Below are positions 1 to 8,119 of a stretch of DNA of 21,981 bases, one piece after another. This DNA is from a virus: IMG/VR virus record IMGVR_UViG_3300002483_000045, positions 9,613 through 31,593 of that record, one strand, 5' to 3'. The notes beneath the pieces were generated by a model. It saw only the letters and a program-made list of their open reading frames with translations, did not search any database and had not been told where the DNA came from. The translations under genes and the position numbers were made by a program. Each line of letters begins with the position of its first letter. Positions within the stretch are counted from its first letter, which is position 1.

Positions 1-2297
1 TCCTCTGGTATAACTGTTGTAAAACCAGATGGTTTAATTTCCATATACAAGCCAGGTAATTGATTTGTGTCCTCACCCATACCTTGGGGACTATTTAAAA
101 AATCTCTCGCTTGAGCTTCTACATTTAATACTTTTGCTTTTACTACTTGACTTATAGGGCCATCGACATCTGTTTTTACAATCAATGTGTCTCCTGTCTT
201 AACTTTATTTTGATTATCTCCTTCTAACTTAAAATATGTAACTTGTGAGGTTTGTACTGTATAATAAAAATTAGAAAATATAGTTTCATAATTACCCTTA
301 CTTGGTTTTACTACAAACTTATATCTCTGCGCCCATGATGGAGCATAACTTTCTACCGTAGCTTTTATACTGTTTAAAGTGATACTGTTTGCGGCAGGCA
401 CACTAATAGTATTAAAGTTTGAAGTTAAAACTGTGGAGGCTCTCCCGTACTCATCTAAATAAACTATTCCTGTAGCATAGTCTCTATTACTATGTAATGA
501 ACCAGTGTTTGATGTGGTAGATAATACCACACTACCAGTTGAAATTCTAAAATACTCATACAAGTCTGTTTGAGGCACAACTGGTGGACCTGCGCTTCCA
601 GCGCTAATAAATTTCATTGCAATAACTTGTAGCCCAATCGTATTACTGCCTGGAGAGGCTGTAATAGGCCATCCTTGTTGAGCAGTTGAGCTTGTTACCC
701 CACTTATTTCTTTACTAAATGTACATACTTGAGATGGTTTTACCAAGTCATTATTAAACCTGTCGGTTAGCGAACCACCTTGAGAAGCATCAGCCATGGG
801 CTGAAAGTTCACATTTATTTGTGTTCCTATTGCATCCCTAAAGTCAGGGCCAATAGCTAAATCATATACACTTGAATAATTTTGAGTAAGAGGTACTGTA
901 AATTCAAATGTTAAAACACCATTAGTAAATAACGCATTATCTGTAAAACAATCTGTGGCAGTTGTACCTCCTATTGAGGCGTGCTCTATAGTTATACTAA
1001 AATTAAGAGTAGAACCTTGTTTAAGTAAATCAGATACAGAAGATAAATTAAAATTAATTTTAGCATTTGTGGCTGTAACCGTATTGCTTGGGTCTATTGT
1101 ATAATTTACACCATTAGCAATAGTAGGGTCATCAATTTCTATAAAATCTACATTATCTGTAATTAATTCGGTTTCATAATTTACAGCTATCTCTTGGTCA
1201 CTTTCATTTGTAATATTATAACCATCAACATAGTTTCCATATATTAAACGATTACCCATTATGGTTAGAGCTTGTGCTTTTTTAGGAACGTTATCATATA
1301 ATCTACCTAACTCATCTGTTCCTAATACAGAGTATATTTTGCTATTATTAAATTGAAAAGTTTGAACAGCATCGTTTGCCCAGCCATTTTCTAATTTGTT
1401 AAATCTTTCAATTACATATATGTTGTTGCTATTTGTGTCTTTAAAAAGTAAATCAACTTCTTTAACTCTTTCGCTACCAGTACTAAAAGAAACATTAACA
1501 GCATTAAATCTGTTACTCATTCCTTCGTTGTTGTAATTTTTTACACTGAACTTAAAAGGTCCTGTAGAAAAAGCAGGTAATGAAAATAAAGATATAGCAC
1601 TGTATTCATTGTTAGAATATCGGTATCTATAAGCGAAACACAAGAACCTGTCTTCTATGTAATTTTCTGAACTATTAGTTAAGGATAAACCTGCAGTAGT
1701 AGGTGCAGGTAAAGGAATATCTGCTGTTGGTGTAGTACCTGGTATAAATTCGTACCCTGGTGGTTTTACAATAACACTAATATCTTCTTCTACTATTTGG
1801 TCTACACCCCCTACAGGAAAGTCGTAAGAGTGAGTAATGTTTATTTTTCTTGGTGGATTAAAGTTGTCTGTAAAAAATAATAAGTCTTCTATTTTTTCTA
1901 CACCCGTTACTAAATACTTAGGGTCAAAATTTAAAACCCCAAATGTAATTACATGGTATCTTAATGTATCATCATTAGTGTTGTATGATAAAATTAAATC
2001 AAGCTTTGTGTTATTACCTGTATAGTTATTATCGTGAACAAACCAATATAAAGTTTCATTAGCGCTATCTTCATACGCCCCAAGACATACAGCTGTATTA
2101 GAAAGAGCAACATTGTTAAACTCTAAAGTTGTTAACTGGTCATTACCTCTACTATTTTCAACCGCACCAATTTCAGTAGTTTCCGTAGAACCAAGGCGTA
2201 CGTTCATTGCATCGACGTATTCTCCAGGAGGGAGAAGTCTCTCATCCACGGACTTATTCATTCGTCCTTTAATAAAATTCGTGGTTACTATTGGCAT
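1..2297 (-). CDS. Tail nozzle / tail stabilisation-like protein, partial (runs off left edge)
   Basis: This reading frame is open for 765 codons from the ATG at 2297 to the window edge, with no stop; I checked every triplet. It starts one base after the TAG stop of the preceding connector gene (TAGTATG), so it is probably translationally coupled. The N-terminus carries the pattern FIKGRMNKSVDERLLPPGEY (residues 8-27) followed by DAMNVRLGS, and around residues 135-155 LLFFTDNFNPPRKINI. I remember these as signatures of a tail protein in crAss-like and marine phages, comparable in size and position to the T7 gp12-type nozzle with its beta-propeller. The rest is beta-rich and Asn/Thr/Ser-rich, with no visible enzymatic motif. 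Inference: it forms the lower tail tube or nozzle below the ring proteins. The C-terminus is missing, so full length and any receptor-binding end cannot be judged. Confidence 0.85.
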   Translation of the reverse strand, partial: MPIVTTNFIKGRMNKSVDERLLPPGEYVDAMNVRLGSTETTEIGAVENSRGNDQLTTLEFNNVALSNTAVCLGAYEDSANETLYWFVHDNNYTGNNTKLDLILSYNTNDDTLRYHVITFGVLNFDPKYLVTGVEKIEDLLFFTDNFNPPRKINITHSYDFPVGGVDQIVEEDISVIVKPPGYEFIPGTTPTADIPLPAPTTAGLSLTNSSENYIEDRFLCFAYRYRYSNNEYSAISLFSLPAFSTGPFKFSVKNYNNEGMSNRFNAVNVSFSTGSERVKEVDLLFKDTNSNNIYVIERFNKLENGWANDAVQTFQFNNSKIYSVLGTDELGRLYDNVPKKAQALTIMGNRLIYGNYVDGYNITNESDQEIAVNYETELITDNVDFIEIDDPTIANGVNYTIDPSNTVTATNAKINFNLSSVSDLLKQGSTLNFSITIEHASIGGTTATDCFTDNALFTNGVLTFEFTVPLTQNYSSVYDLAIGPDFRDAIGTQINVNFQPMADASQGGSLTDRFNNDLVKPSQVCTFSKEISGVTSSTAQQGWPITASPGSNTIGLQVIAMKFISAGSAGPPVVPQTDLYEYFRISTGSVVLSTTSNTGSLHSNRDYATGIVYLDEYGRASTVLTSNFNTISVPAANSITLNSIKATVESYAPSWAQRYKFVVKPSKGNYETIFSNFYYTVQTSQVTYFKLEGDNQNKVKTGDTLIVKTDVDGPISQVVKAKVLNVEAQARDFLNSPQGMGEDTNQLPGLYMEIKPSGFTTVIPE

Positions 2298-2298
2298 A

Positions 2299-3213
2299 CT
2301 ACTTTATCCATTTATCCTGACCTCTTAAGTTCATTAAGAGACGACCAGGATGTATATTACTTAATCTTATTTTAGCATTTCTTAATAAAGAAGACTTGTC
2401 TTTTCTTGCTCTATTAACAATGTACTCTTGCACTCCTAATCTGCTATTCAAAATAGAATATTTAATATATGCGTAGATATATTCTTCAAACAATTTGTTT
2501 ACACTCACTCGCGCATCGTTTCCGTTTTCCATTCCATCTGAAACATATTCTAATACAATTGATGCGTCACCTCCCATAGAACTAAAGTTAATAACGCCAG
2601 CTCTTTTATCTACTGTAAATGTAGGATTTATGTTAGCAGTTTCAGTGTTCAAACCAAATCTTGCGCCAACAGAATAATCAAAATACCATACCCCATCAAC
2701 ACAAGTTCCTTCACAACCATGAAACATACTGTTGTCATTCAAATAAATACCTACTCTTCCCCTACTTAAATCTACTTCTGAATCTTGAGGGCTTAAAGCA
2801 TTGCCGTCTTGGTCAAATAATATTCTGCTTTGATTGTCTTGTAAGTAAGCATTACTCCAATTGGTTTGTATGTTCTCACTTAAAGGATAAAGAATACCAT
2901 TTCTAAATTGAGAAATGCGCACCCAATTCACATAGTCTGAAGGCAGAATAAACCTTGAGTTGTTTCCGACATCTAATTGCAATATTTTTATTTCTTTCAT
3001 AGCATCGTAATTCAACTCTTGAATACCACGCTTTGCATAAAATAAAACTTGAAACCTGTTAATGTTATTAATCAATTCATGATTACCCTGATACATCAAC
3101 ATAAAATTATTTACTATGTCCTGTAAAGATATATACTGGTAAGAACCCCAGTTTGCATCTTCAGGGTTTCCTCCATTATTTGTGTAATATTGATATTGAT
3201 TTATATACGTCAT
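2299..3213 (-). CDS. Head-tail connector / ring (adaptor) protein, 304 aa
   Basis: The N-terminal third is helical, with YISLQDIVNNFMLMYQG (residues 27-43) and RFQVLFYAKRGIQELNYD (53-70), followed by FILPSDYVNWVRIS (88-101). The centre is beta-rich with two close cysteines (C167, C171), and the C-terminus is a helix with basic residues (240-300). I recall this layout from a connector/ring family of crAss-like phages, and the fold order resembles T7 gp11-type gatekeepers. It starts two bases after the stop of the 323-residue gene and is followed after one base by the nozzle-like gene, which fits the order portal side to tail tip. It shares the logic helix bundle, then LPxDY, then beta strand with its upstream neighbour, so the two may form stacked rings. 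The gene is certain; the ring role is inferred from family memory and position. It ends in TAG. Confidence 0.85.
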   Translation of the reverse strand: MTYINQYQYYTNNGGNPEDANWGSYQYISLQDIVNNFMLMYQGNHELINNINRFQVLFYAKRGIQELNYDAMKEIKILQLDVGNNSRFILPSDYVNWVRISQFRNGILYPLSENIQTNWSNAYLQDNQSRILFDQDGNALSPQDSEVDLSRGRVGIYLNDNSMFHGCEGTCVDGVWYFDYSVGARFGLNTETANINPTFTVDKRAGVINFSSMGGDASIVLEYVSDGMENGNDARVSVNKLFEEYIYAYIKYSILNSRLGVQEYIVNRARKDKSSLLRNAKIRLSNIHPGRLLMNLRGQDKWIK

Positions 3214-3214
3214 C

Positions 3215-4186
3215 TTAGCTTGTTTCTTGTGTATCTGTTAATTCTTCTGTTTGCCCAAATTTATATACCGCATCTTCTCTAATTTCTATACCTATGTATT
3301 GACAAATTTTTGCAACCAAGTTTGGCTCATCAGAAGCAGGCAGTTCAAAGTTTTGAAAATCTGCAGCTCCAGGATTATATATTGGGTCTTGACCTGATGT
3401 CGTTAAGTATGTCCAGTTAGGCGCTAAAGGATATCTAATATATTGCACCTGTATAGCTCCACCCTGAATAATAGTTGTTGGATAAACAGATATGGTATTT
3501 CCTAATACACCTGTGGCAGTATTAGAACTTGCGCCACCCAATACATAAGCAGGGTATTGAGTTGTAGGAGCGGTTAAGTTAGAGCTTGTTAAATAAAAGA
3601 TTTTATTTTGATTTACTCTTTCTACTTCTGTAATATTATATTGGTCATAAATACTGTAAGTATCACCATTTGCTATAATAGCCTCACTTATAGTAACTTG
3701 AGTATTACTATTAATTTGTGTAATGTACGCGGACTGGTTGTCTGCAGTATCTGTTACTAAATCACCTACAACCACTGAACTTTCAAATGCAGCATTAGCA
3801 TCTTCAATAATTCGGGGGTTTACTGGCCCTGTAAATGTATTTGTGCCAGAGGCTTTTAAGGTAGGATAGTAAAATACTTTATTTATTAAATAATAATCAG
3901 CAGGTAAATTATACTGATTGTTTAAACCAGGTGTTGTTTGTGCTAAATAAGCAGTTGCTGAAAAAGTATCAATTACTTCCTCTAAGTTTTTTATTATATC
4001 TGCATAACCAGTGCCTGATGTACGCGCGTTTTCTCTATTAATCCAGTTATTATATTGATAAAAGTAATCCTCAAATATATCCATTTGAGCTTGCAAACAA
4101 TATAAGTTAAAATCCTGTGGAGATATATAGCCATAATTATTTTTATTAGCTATAGCCATAACTGTATTACGTACGGAGTTAATCAT
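3215..4186 (-). CDS. Head-tail connector / ring protein with inserted beta domain, 323 aa
   Basis: The N-terminus contains two helices with YGYISPQDFNLYCLQAQMDI (18-37) and an aromatic-rich helix (38-50), then YNLPADYYLINKVFYYP (92-108). This parallels the LPSDY region of the next gene and suggests that the two are related connector proteins. Residues about 131-181 look like a separate small beta domain (VVVGDLVTDTAD, then TQVTISEAI, then GDTYSIYD), a module I recognise as recurring in phage virion proteins. The C-terminal segment EPNLVAKICQYIGIEIREDA (287-306) is a helix typical of connector proteins. The gene opens a transcription segment: a strong terminator and then a Bacteroidota-type -7 box lie directly upstream. 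The assignment to the portal-nozzle interface is inference from order and family memory. Confidence 0.83.
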   Translation of the reverse strand: MINSVRNTVMAIANKNNYGYISPQDFNLYCLQAQMDIFEDYFYQYNNWINRENARTSGTGYADIIKNLEEVIDTFSATAYLAQTTPGLNNQYNLPADYYLINKVFYYPTLKASGTNTFTGPVNPRIIEDANAAFESSVVVGDLVTDTADNQSAYITQINSNTQVTISEAIIANGDTYSIYDQYNITEVERVNQNKIFYLTSSNLTAPTTQYPAYVLGGASSNTATGVLGNTISVYPTTIIQGGAIQVQYIRYPLAPNWTYLTTSGQDPIYNPGAADFQNFELPASDEPNLVAKICQYIGIEIREDAVYKFGQTEELTDTQETS

Positions 4187-4201
4187 AGGATAATCTTTTT
4201 A

Positions 4202-4209
4202 CAAATATA
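4202..4209 (-). promoter_or_regulatory. Candidate Bacteroidota -7 box ahead of the connector genes
   Basis: The minus strand reads TATATTTG, a match to TAnnTTTG. It ends 15 bases before the ATG at 4186 and sits just after the terminator of the preceding gene, where a new transcript would be expected. No clear -33 TTG was found at 17-23 bases upstream, where the terminator U-tract and stem lie. The predicted transcript would have a very short leader. The support is position plus the box alone, and such boxes are common by chance in A/T-rich DNA. Confidence 0.45.
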
Positions 4210-4212
4210 AGC

Positions 4213-4246
4213 AAAAAAAAAGAGGGTAATTTTTTTTACCCCCTTT
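4213..4246 (-). terminator. Intrinsic terminator after the 93-residue protein gene
   Basis: On the minus strand, AAAGGGGGTAA (4246-4236), a loop of six A (4235-4230) and TTACCCTC (4229-4222) form a hairpin with one G-U pair, followed directly by a run of nine T (4221-4213). It lies 24 bases after the stop of the 93-residue gene. This is a textbook Rho-independent terminator and, with the box just below it, divides the capsid region from the connector/nozzle region. Confidence 0.85.
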
Positions 4247-4270
4247 CACTAAATAATAATGAGCTGTTAA

Positions 4271-4552
4271 TTAAGCTACTCCAATACCGCTTACCGCTTC
4301 AGGTAACGCATCACATAGATACTTTACTTGATGCCATGGTTGTTGTTGTGCAAAAACAATAGAATCTTGAATATAATCTCTCATAGTTTCAAGGTTTGCA
4401 CCCAACGCAGCGTGAGTAATAGTTACAACTTTACCTCCTTGGTAAGCAATTGTAACAGTAGTAGTAGACGCTTGCTCACAAAGAACAACATCATCTGCAC
4501 TAACTAATTGACTTTTCTCATCAGTTACAGGGATTGATAAAAATTTTGCCAT
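4271..4552 (-). CDS. Small beta-rich virion protein, 93 aa (candidate capsid decoration protein)
   Basis: I chose the ATG at 4552 (MAKFLSIPVTDEK), not the in-frame ATG at 4579 that would add nine residues, because a classic -7 box and an A/T leader lie 31 bases upstream and the longer form would start inside that leader. The sequence is KFLSIPVT, then ASTTTVTIAYQGGKVVTIT (strands), then a helix with LETMRDYIQDSIVFAQQQPW. I remember similar small proteins near the capsid gene of uncultured marine phages, but no function. The gene is one or two genes downstream of the capsid gene and is bracketed by its own promoter-like box and a strong terminator, so it may be made in large amounts as a single-gene transcript. 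That fits a decoration or other high-copy virion protein, but this is inference. It has no signal peptide, membrane segment or enzymatic motif. Confidence 0.8.
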   Translation of the reverse strand: MAKFLSIPVTDEKSQLVSADDVVLCEQASTTTVTIAYQGGKVVTITHAALGANLETMRDYIQDSIVFAQQQPWHQVKYLCDALPEAVSGIGVA

Positions 4553-4584
4553 GTTAATAAAAATTTTATGGTTAAACAATACTG

Positions 4585-4592
4585 CAAAGATA
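4585..4592 (-). promoter_or_regulatory. Candidate Bacteroidota promoter -7 box for the 93-residue protein gene
   Basis: The minus strand reads TATCTTTG followed by CAG, which is close to the classic TAnCTTTGC form of Bacteroidota primary-sigma promoters. It ends 31 bases before the ATG at 4552. The leader then reads TGTTTAACCATAAAATTTTTATTAAC, with the same TGTTTAAC step as the leader at 15156. No clear -33 TTG was found at 17-23 bases upstream. The box lies in the 47-base gap after the 252-residue gene. Confidence 0.6.
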
Positions 4593-4599
4593 CAAAACC

Positions 4600-5358
4600 T
4601 TATTTATTAGTTTTAAGCTTTTTAGATAACAACTTATATGTCTCTACACCATCATCACTTTGGAAAAACGACGCTACAATATAGTAGTGGTCTTCACCAA
4701 ATGGTACAGACAATAATTTGTTTTTATTTTTAGGTAAGTTAAAATAAACATCCTTACCATTATTTTTCATAATCAACCAGGTATTATTAAAAAACTGAAC
4801 AACATCTCCATATAAATTAAGCATAGGGTCGTTTACTGTTTCCATAAAATCTTCAGGTGCCTCTTTAGCATACAAAAGAATATCTCTTTTTAATTCTGAA
4901 GTTGTTAACCTATCTGCAGCACCACCCATTAAAACTCTACACACTGTAATAAGCTCATCTCCTTTGAGATTTTTAGCCAGTATCTGAGCTTCTAAACCTC
5001 GCTCTACAAAAGCTAATTGTTCAGCTGCATCTTTTTCATTGTTTATTTCTTCAAACACTTTTCCATTACCTGGGTGATAATATAAAAATTTTTGTAGTGA
5101 TTGATTAGTTCTTGGGACAGACAACATACCATCCTCAAACATTACTGGTTCTAAAACAGCGTTGCCATCTTGCTCATCCTCAAAAGGTGACTTTTGATTT
5201 CGTGCATAACGAAGAGGTCGGTTAATTCCTTTTTCTTCATCAAACCATAATAATGGGGACCTATTGGTGTGTCTGGATGCTAACATGTATGTTAGCGGTA
5301 TTTGCTTACTAAGTAGTCTGTAAGCTTTATCTGCGTATTTATCTTTTACTTTTTTCAT
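4600..5358 (-). CDS. Capsid-adjacent protein of unknown function, 252 aa
   Basis: I do not recognise a characterised function. The protein starts with a basic helix, then LTYMLASRHTNRSPLLWFDE (23-42) and RPLRYARNQKSPFEDEQDGN (47-66), a highly polar conserved-looking stretch that I recall from hypothetical proteins near the capsid gene in related uncultured phages. The middle is helical (EKDAAEQLAFVERGLEAQIL), and the C-terminus alternates strands and helix, ending in a basic tail (KLLSKKLKTNK). There is no signal peptide, transmembrane segment or clear catalytic motif. It follows the capsid gene but is separated from it by a strong terminator, so it depends on read-through or an undetected promoter. 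Its A/T leader closely resembles that of the gene at 15156. A head-completion or virion accessory role is possible from position only. Confidence 0.85.
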   Translation of the reverse strand: MKKVKDKYADKAYRLLSKQIPLTYMLASRHTNRSPLLWFDEEKGINRPLRYARNQKSPFEDEQDGNAVLEPVMFEDGMLSVPRTNQSLQKFLYYHPGNGKVFEEINNEKDAAEQLAFVERGLEAQILAKNLKGDELITVCRVLMGGAADRLTTSELKRDILLYAKEAPEDFMETVNDPMLNLYGDVVQFFNNTWLIMKNNGKDVYFNLPKNKNKLLSVPFGEDHYYIVASFFQSDDGVETYKLLSKKLKTNK

Positions 5359-5383
5359 TACATTTAAATTTAATTTGATTAAT

Positions 5384-5420
5384 AAAAAATATCAGGGGAG
5401 GAGTATACCTCCCCTAATAT
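5384..5420 (-). terminator. Strong intrinsic terminator after the major capsid gene
   Basis: On the minus strand, ATATTAGGGGAGG (5420-5408), loop TATACT (5407-5402) and CCTCCCCTGATAT (5401-5389) pair over 13 base pairs with a single T-G wobble. T residues follow (5389-5384). It begins 17 bases after the capsid stop codon. It would end or strongly reduce transcription after the capsid gene, raising capsid mRNA relative to the downstream genes. Confidence 0.9.
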
Positions 5421-5436
5421 TATGTTTTACTTCTTA

Positions 5437-6909
5437 TTAGTTTTTAAATAAGAAGAAGTTGTTTGCACCTAAAACACAAACTGCTCTTTCAGATAAGAAG
5501 TTTACTTCCATTGCATCTAAAGAAGATGTTCTTGCACCACCAGCAGAACCAGTAATCCAAGTTTTGTAACGTCTGTCTTCAGCTTCAGAAGCTCTATATC
5601 TTACATGTAAGAATGGTCTCTTAGCGTTTTTACCAAGGATTTGGTCATAAACTGAAGTAGAACCAGCTGGAACTAAAAGTCCATTGATACCACCTGCTAC
5701 TAATCCACCACGCATAGTTGGGTCGTTTAGGTATTTCCAGTCAGACTTATAGAAGTCATAACCTCTACGGAAACCTGAGAATCCAAGGTTTAGTGCCATC
5801 TCTTCATCATTGTCAAATAGACCGTAAGACGTACCACCAGCTCCATAAGAGTTTTGTGCCGCTAACATGTCATCAATATCAAATGAGAAGTTTCTGTTTA
5901 CGAAAAGAACGTTCTCTTCGATTGCACCTTGCTTGTCTAATCTTTGAATAATAGAGTCGAAATCTGCTAATGTAGTTGGGTTACCTCCTGCAAAAACATT
6001 TCCTCTGTTATTTACTTCGTAGAATACACCTTTAGAACCACTTAATCCAGCAACAGAAAGACCTGCACCTGCACCCTGAAGATAATCTCCAGCACCAGAA
6101 GCTGCCTCAGCTGGAACCGCTTCTACTAAAGCTGTTTCCATGTAGTCTTCGAATCTTAATCTTGTATCGTGCTCAGACTTTAAATACCATAGGTATCCGC
6201 TTACTCCGTCTTCACCACTTACTTCAACCCAGCCAATCTGCGCCATATCAGAACCTGATACAGAATACTTATCCTTAAGGATAATTGGCTTGTTGTCAAA
6301 GAAGAAGTCATCAGACTCTAAAGAACCGTCCATTCCGTCAGTTCCTTTTGCAAATTCAGAACCATAAATGAATACATCACAAGCAGTAGCTGCTGCCATT
6401 GACTGACCAGCTGCTTCATAATATGCTACTGTAAATTGGTTAGGGTTTGCGTTAGTTGGCCCAGCTGTTACAATCGCTTTGTTTGTAAGAGTTGAACCAG
6501 GAGTGTTGTCTGAAATCATTACAGTTTGACCTACTCTAATAACGTTCTTAGCGTCTTTTGCTGTGTTAGGGTTAGCTAACGCAGGATTGAAGTTAGTTGC
6601 GTTATTTGGAATTGTCCAAACTGCTCCAGAGTCAGTACCAGCTGCAGCTGCAGAAGTACATCCTTTGTATTTAATATGTAGCCTTCCTTGCTCTGCCCAT
6701 TTGATAAGGTCAGAATTAGATGGCATCTCTGCTCCTACCATTCGTAGGAACGAACTAATGCTTCTATTACCATATCTTTCAAATTCTTTCTCGTATGTAT
6801 CAGGTAAATACTGATTCAAGAAATCAAAATCTTTGATATAATTCGTTTCAACAGGAACCTGTTGAGCCGAAGGTTGTAAATCGAAGCCAGGTGTTAATTG
6901 TACACTCAT
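5437..6909 (-). CDS. Major capsid protein (HK97-fold candidate), 490 aa
   Basis: The N-terminal region includes DFDFLNQYLPDTYEKEFERY (27-46), GNRSISSFLRMVGAEMPSNS (47-66) and WAEQGRLHIKY (71-81), a pattern I associate with capsid proteins of crAss-like and related marine phages. Residues about 120-165 form a beta-rich Ala/Thr/Asn insertion (IRVGQTVMISDN). Later segments, VLFVNRNFSFDIDDMLAAQN and FSGFRRGYDFYKSDWKYLND, look like the P-domain and long helix of an HK97 fold, and the C-terminus is hydrophobic (NNFFLFKN). The length fits the family. Placement directly after a scaffold-like gene and before a very strong terminator also fits. Base composition looks less A/T-rich than in neighbouring genes, as often seen for abundant proteins. 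The leader shares an exact 15-mer with the gene at 15156. The function is inferred, not proven by a search. Confidence 0.87.
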   Translation of the reverse strand: MSVQLTPGFDLQPSAQQVPVETNYIKDFDFLNQYLPDTYEKEFERYGNRSISSFLRMVGAEMPSNSDLIKWAEQGRLHIKYKGCTSAAAAGTDSGAVWTIPNNATNFNPALANPNTAKDAKNVIRVGQTVMISDNTPGSTLTNKAIVTAGPTNANPNQFTVAYYEAAGQSMAAATACDVFIYGSEFAKGTDGMDGSLESDDFFFDNKPIILKDKYSVSGSDMAQIGWVEVSGEDGVSGYLWYLKSEHDTRLRFEDYMETALVEAVPAEAASGAGDYLQGAGAGLSVAGLSGSKGVFYEVNNRGNVFAGGNPTTLADFDSIIQRLDKQGAIEENVLFVNRNFSFDIDDMLAAQNSYGAGGTSYGLFDNDEEMALNLGFSGFRRGYDFYKSDWKYLNDPTMRGGLVAGGINGLLVPAGSTSVYDQILGKNAKRPFLHVRYRASEAEDRRYKTWITGSAGGARTSSLDAMEVNFLSERAVCVLGANNFFLFKN

Positions 6910-6928
6910 AACTTAAAATTTTAATTTG

Positions 6929-8074
6929 TTAAACTTTTTTAATACTTCTAATTTTGAGTCCTCTACCACTTGAAGTATCGCCTACCGCTTTAATTTTTAA
7001 ACTATTTTTCGTGCTAAGTTGCGGGGCTCTACGAACATCCATGTTGATATTCTTTGACTTTTTTGCTACATCATCTACTGTTGCAGCAACACCCTGCTCA
7101 TAAAAGAATCTTGCAAATTTTTCTGGATTCATTGCTATAGCCATAGCTCTGTGATATCCTTGGGCATCTTTCATAAGTCCATTCTCATCATTGTATTGTG
7201 AGATGAAATTATTAAAGTCCATTTGCTTGTTCTTTAATTCCTCAGCAGTCCCAGGTTTAAAGAGAATTGATTTATCATCACTCACGCTAAATTCAAAACC
7301 TTTGAACTCATCGCTAAACACTTTATTAGTGCGTTCTTCAAAATTCTTTCTCATAAGCTGGTGAGCTTCCTTCTGAGAGTTAGATTCCTCTAACATTGTC
7401 TTGTAAGCATTAAGATTGTTTTCTTGTTCATCAGATAATCCACCCCCACTTGACTCAAGAGGAATTTTATATTTATCTTTCTGTTCTTTAAAAAACTTTC
7501 TCGCTTTAGCAAGTTCTCTTTTTTTAGCTAATTTTTTCTTCTTGATATCACGCTCGTCATCTTCTTCACTGTCGTATCCAAATTTGTCGTCCATAATATC
7601 TTGAATATCTATCGCATCAAGACCTTCTTCTTGAACACTTAGATAATCAGCCAAAACAGAATCTTCGTCCATGTCATCGTAGTTCTTTTGCAATTTGTAA
7701 AAGTCTTCGATTCCACGGCCTGTTTCTTTCTTATATTCAAAATACTTTAAAACATCTTCAGGTAATTCAGGATTTGATTCTTTAGTTTCAAATAATTCAT
7801 CAACTGACTTAATGTCTTTATTGTATCTATCTTTAATAAATTCAAGAACATTTTCGTCATTTAACTCTGACGAGGGAGTTTTATCTTCAACAACAGGAAC
7901 CTCTTTTTTGGGCTCTACTGTTTCTTTTGTTTCTGCTTTAGTTTCAACCTTTTCAGGTTTTTCCTCAGCTTGAGTTTCACTATGTTGAGCTTCGTGTTTT
8001 TTTAACAATTGCTCTTCTACTTCGGCTTTTGATTTTTGAGTGTTGCCATCCACTGGTTTTACTTGTATTTTCAT
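6929..8074 (-). CDS. Capsid scaffolding-like protein, 381 aa
   Basis: The protein is very charged and low in complexity. Residues 10-70 are a Glu/Lys/Thr-rich disordered stretch; 75-170 are acidic helices (EFIKDRYNKDIKSVDELFE, then DDMDEDSVLADYLSVQEEG); about 165-175 is a strongly acidic patch, followed at once by a Lys/Arg-rich helix (177-202). The C-terminal third has a predicted helix (YHRAMAIAMNPEKFARFFYE) and a basic end (GLKIRSIKKV). Scaffolding proteins are typically helical, charged and end in a basic capsid-binding segment, and they are encoded immediately upstream of the major capsid gene, as here. No protease catalytic motif was seen. The stop overlaps the capsid leader, whose GTTTAAC includes the TAA. 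The role is inferred from composition and position. Confidence 0.82.
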   Translation of the reverse strand: MKIQVKPVDGNTQKSKAEVEEQLLKKHEAQHSETQAEEKPEKVETKAETKETVEPKKEVPVVEDKTPSSELNDENVLEFIKDRYNKDIKSVDELFETKESNPELPEDVLKYFEYKKETGRGIEDFYKLQKNYDDMDEDSVLADYLSVQEEGLDAIDIQDIMDDKFGYDSEEDDERDIKKKKLAKKRELAKARKFFKEQKDKYKIPLESSGGGLSDEQENNLNAYKTMLEESNSQKEAHQLMRKNFEERTNKVFSDEFKGFEFSVSDDKSILFKPGTAEELKNKQMDFNNFISQYNDENGLMKDAQGYHRAMAIAMNPEKFARFFYEQGVAATVDDVAKKSKNINMDVRRAPQLSTKNSLKIKAVGDTSSGRGLKIRSIKKV

Positions 8075-8090
8075 TAGATTAAATTTTTAA

Positions 8091-8116
8091 CAAAATTAAA
8101 CAATATATTTTAACAA
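8091..8116 (-). promoter_or_regulatory. Weak candidate promoter ahead of scaffold and capsid genes
   Basis: In the 45-base gap between the phosphatase and scaffold genes, the minus strand carries TTG (8116-8114), a 15-base spacer and TAATTTTG (8098-8091), matching TAnnTTTG. The spacer is shorter than the usual 17-23 bases and the region is almost pure A/T, so a chance match is quite possible. A promoter here would give a scaffold-capsid transcript ending at the terminator at 5384-5420. Confidence 0.3.
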
Positions 8117-8119
8117 TAT

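Noticed and set aside
4553-4579. Longer start for the 93-residue protein at 4579
   Set aside because: It would place the start codon inside the leader, only four bases after the -7 box, whereas the ATG at 4552 gives the usual leader distance and a typical N-terminus.
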